NCBI GenBank assembly: GCA_026983795.1
Contig: JALSTI010000257.1
Span: 1 to 34,419, forward strand
DNA length: 34,419 nucleotides
Direction of reading: 5' to 3'
Source of the DNA: Melioribacteraceae bacterium
Lineage (GTDB): Bacteria; Bacteroidota; Ignavibacteria; Ignavibacteriales; Melioribacteraceae
Part shown: in pieces, positions 33,001 to 34,419 of the stretch
Numbering within the stretch: position 1 is the first letter of the stretch
How the letters are laid out: each line of letters starts with the position of its first letter
Translations under genes and position numbers: made by a program
The notes under the pieces: model-generated
The model's database searches: none
Told to the model about the DNA's origin: nothing
What the model saw: only the letters and a program-made list of their open reading frames with translations

Positions 33001-34419
33001 TGCCATATACCGCCAATCGGCGGAGGTACAACATAATTATTAATTATATAATCATTCACCCCTTTTAACTGACTAAGCTGGAAAGGATCATTTAAAGTCC
33101 CGCCGGAAAGAAATAAAAACCTTTTGTTCCATGCGTCATATTTTTGAGAAAGATAATTTTGATGCTTTTGCAAATACAGTCGGAATTCCTCATTTGACTG
33201 ACACGGTAATCTTCCGATATCAATCTGCGGAATTGCAGATCCGGTAGAGTCCCAAATAACATACCAAATATCGCTAACCGGTTCACCATAAGACGGCACA
33301 TAATTTTTCTGAGGAGGAGCGCCGAAATATTTTGTTTTATATCCGTGAAAATCATAAGTCGGTTTACCCACCAAAAAAACATATTTGGGATGCGGCGCCT
33401 GCCAGTTATCCTGCGTCATCATTAAGAAGTCTTTTATAGGCTCCGGCGCCAAAAATCCGTAATTAAATTCATCGTATATATCAAAAACGTTCACAACTTT
33501 TGTCTTTACATTGTAATTATTTTCAACAAATTTTGCGTAATCAGCAGCCGTGCTTAAAAAATCGGGATGAGTTATCAATACATAACCGGCTTGGTTTGCG
33601 GAATTTCTCAAATTCACAAATTTCTTTTTATAATAAAATTTAGGTTTGGCAATTTTATTTACGGCAGTTATAATGTAAGTATTTCCGTTTGAAATCGTAT
33701 CATTAAATATTAAAGTATTTCCATTAAACACATAATTTGTAATTTTAGCTGCTGGTTTATTATCTATTAATTTATAAAGGCTAAAATCATTGCCGGATAG
33801 GCCCGAAACTTTAACTGCGGCAAATTGCTTGGAAGTTAGATTACGATATCCAAACAATAATGAATCGTTATTAACTTTTATTAATCTCGGATATTCGATT
33901 TCCCACCAATCGCCAAAGCAGCTGTTGGGATTTGCTTGTGTGGGATAAGAAATTAATTTCAGTTTGTTATTACCATCGGTAAGGTTACCGGAATCAAACT
34001 CCCCTTGGAGCGTTATAACCTGATATTTATTAATAAAGCTCGAATCAACTGGAGTTGGGTTGGAATTAATTTTTAATGCCAGGTTATGAGCGTTTGTAGA
34101 AATATTGGATGCCCAGCTTTGAATTTTAAGATAAGCCTTTGCAGGCAGACCCGGTTTCAAATCAGAAACATTAAACGAAAAGTTTCTGGTACTAACTCCC
34201 TGCACCCACCATTCCCAAGTTTCATTTTCGTATATATTCGGATTTTGTCGTCTTACTTCACCGCCCGAAAGTGAAAAATCGTACCACATATTTGTTTCAA
34301 AGTGCAAAAATTCATCATAATAATCTAAAGTATCGGTTGTTGTTCCAACGTTATGTAGTAATGTATCAATCCTTTTCCCGGATGTCCCATCCCAAGTTAA
34401 AAAATATGAACTAGTATCC
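30039..34419 (-). CDS. C25-family (gingipain/PorU-like) cysteine peptidase with ILEI-like domain and T9SS sorting domain, N terminus outside the window
   Basis: The frame stays open to the right edge (visible part about 1460 residues; the edge reads DTSSYFLTWDG, an internal sequence), so the true start lies outside. An N-terminal beta region is followed by the C25 domain (about 33620-32500), with catalytic histidine in SYLGHSG (codon 32894-32892), catalytic cysteine in DFGCSTG (32801-32799), and ELIGDPVIKL closing the domain. A CARDB-like domain (about 32477-32162) and beta domains follow. An ILEI/FAM3-like segment (about 31690-31385) contains CFAVKDEG, FGSIYIDSLAFR and SWAFIGKKG. A second CARDB-like domain (about 31022-30700), an Ig-like domain, and a type A sorting domain (YNYPNPFN, about 30341-30042) complete the protein. 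PorU, the T9SS sortase, is also a C25 protein with a sorting domain; whether this is PorU or cargo is unresolved. The barrel gene follows 37 bp on. Confidence 0.88.
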   Translation of the reverse strand, partial: DTSSYFLTWDGTSGKRIDTLLHNVGTTTDTLDYYDEFLHFETNMWYDFSLSGGEVRRQNPNIYENETWEWWVQGVSTRNFSFNVSDLKPGLPAKAYLKIQSWASNISTNAHNLALKINSNPTPVDSSFINKYQVITLQGEFDSGNLTDGNNKLKLISYPTQANPNSCFGDWWEIEYPRLIKVNNDSLLFGYRNLTSKQFAAVKVSGLSGNDFSLYKLIDNKPAAKITNYVFNGNTLIFNDTISNGNTYIITAVNKIAKPKFYYKKKFVNLRNSANQAGYVLITHPDFLSTAADYAKFVENNYNVKTKVVNVFDIYDEFNYGFLAPEPIKDFLMMTQDNWQAPHPKYVFLVGKPTYDFHGYKTKYFGAPPQKNYVPSYGEPVSDIWYVIWDSTGSAIPQIDIGRLPCQSNEEFRLYLQKHQNYLSQKYDAWNKRFLFLSGGTLNDPFQLSQLKGVNDYIINNYVVPPPIGGIWHHFYKTANPVTNFGPFSQDVITNAIDQGGLFISYLGHSGTQTWDNSISQSNQLENKINKNPMITDFGCSTGKYAEPDVTSFSEQFTVQQGGQALTYVGNSSLGFVSTATTYPQLFYKKFLKDSVLNIADAHRLAKIELLNTYGSSSVNELFSMTNELIGDPVIKLRLPEKPNFVIDNSSVEFDPRLPSDTDDSVNVKIKYFNYGLVPAGDSVAINIEDIFNGKKTTGINLIRPVPDFIDSVEIKLPTKNYAGLHHLTIKLDPMNKIDEIYENDNSADISFNVLSGSIKFLAPYNVENELIDTLKIINPTKKPQDNSFTLELDNTPDFTNPTTETLSLNSLFSKYHIPAEYKNKRIWVRAKLSGSSEFGLTKSFFIGSKTGYLINDSLSFNRTNRKNVLTGKNSINLDSNNVEFKVTSAGFNDGNTAFVFKNGQNFIPENTLRGHHVVVFEDSTYMFKEAKLFDLLGGGSAVATEYLNFLDTLSSKYLVCFAVKDEGKIGLSNDLKNKIKEFGSIYIDSLAFRGSWAFIGKKGAAPGSMPEAFSKPFDGRVTIDTVITGIHESGSILTAKIGPASHWKKLSVSDSLPSDSKINYRILGVKSDTELDTLNYVTINNSEADLSFLNDLNYSYIKVLAEFNASSDLISPSLKSLGVSYTGVPELGTNYQVVSVDKDTVDQGEDINLSFYVYNAGESAADSFKVSVNLIKPNNSTQQLFEELVNSIGPEQRKLFTVNFKTTSYSGNGQFNINIDTENKITELYKDNNFYSLPFFVKGDTTKPALNITFDGNDIFDGEYVSTNPDIKIELNDPSLIPINDTSAVTLFLNDRRIYYSKNPDVLSINFSNTNPKVTVNYRPKLEKGEYTLTVFGKDASGNVADSAGISKNFLVESETKLLNLYNYPNPFNNETYFTFKLTQIPDEIKIKIYTIAGRLIKEIDVPHERLNFDFNRIYWDGRDSDGDTIANGVYIYKVLMKSSNKTEQFTQKLAIIR

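Noticed and set aside
34305-34307. TTG at 34307 as the start of the C25 peptidase
   Set aside because: The same frame remains open to the window edge with coding-like sequence (DTSSYFLTWDG), so the gene simply continues beyond the window.
1-34419. tRNA, rRNA, CRISPR array, insertion sequence, prophage or riboswitch
   Set aside because: No cloverleaf-like, spaced-repeat, transposase or integrase signal was found by reading. A tRNAscan and Rfam search would be decisive for small RNAs.

Overview
The window is AT-rich DNA (about one third G+C by eye), gene-dense and free of mobile elements. It looks like the chromosome of a member of the Fibrobacterota-Chlorobiota-Bacteroidota (FCB) group, most likely of the Ignavibacteria. 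The main evidence is type IX secretion (T9SS): a full-length SprA/Sov outer-membrane translocon, a PorX-type regulator (receiver plus PglZ domain), and two secreted peptidases ending in type A C-terminal sorting domains (NYPNPFN start; one ends in ETKKMVLLK, a style typical of Ignavibacteria). Good Shine-Dalgarno sites and E. coli-like -35/-10 pairs argue against a core Bacteroidetes genome. The assignment is inference, because no rRNA or marker phylogeny is present.

Layout. Positions 1-265 hold the first codons of a leftward Hsp20-like gene and a divergent regulatory region. Positions 266-2223 (+) hold birA and a nifS/iscS-type cysteine desulfurase. Positions 2241-13240 (-) are a tight leftward cluster: sprA, porX, tsaE, tsaB, a DUF1573 lipoprotein-like or secreted protein, and accD, with gaps of 14 nt or less and several 4-nt ATGA overlaps. 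Upstream in the same direction (13399-19384) lie a PPP-type phosphatase, an acetyl-CoA hydrolase/CoA-transferase, alanine dehydrogenase, an APC amino-acid permease and a D-2-hydroxyacid dehydrogenase, plausibly an amino/organic-acid catabolic set. An SpmA-SpmB fusion (19453-21084) is divergent from an Rrf2 regulator (21279-21707) that carries IscR-like cysteines.

Positions 21791-26650 (-) hold a T9SS-exported subtilase, signal peptidase I and elongation factor 4 (lepA). Positions 26860-28621 (+) hold a secreted PQQ-type beta-propeller and a HAD phosphatase, ending at a shared hairpin terminator. Positions 28668-34419 (-) hold an unassigned outer-membrane beta-barrel preceded by a large C25 (gingipain/PorU-like) peptidase that runs off the right edge.

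How it fits together: the window encodes the T9SS translocon (SprA), its likely transcriptional or second-messenger regulator (PorX), the signal peptidase that removes Sec signals from cargo, one clear cargo (subtilase), and a peptidase that is either cargo or the sortase PorU. That last protein also contains an ILEI/FAM3-like domain, which is the most intriguing observation here. No tRNA, rRNA, CRISPR array, insertion sequence or prophage was seen, and no gene-free stretch exceeds 300 bases.
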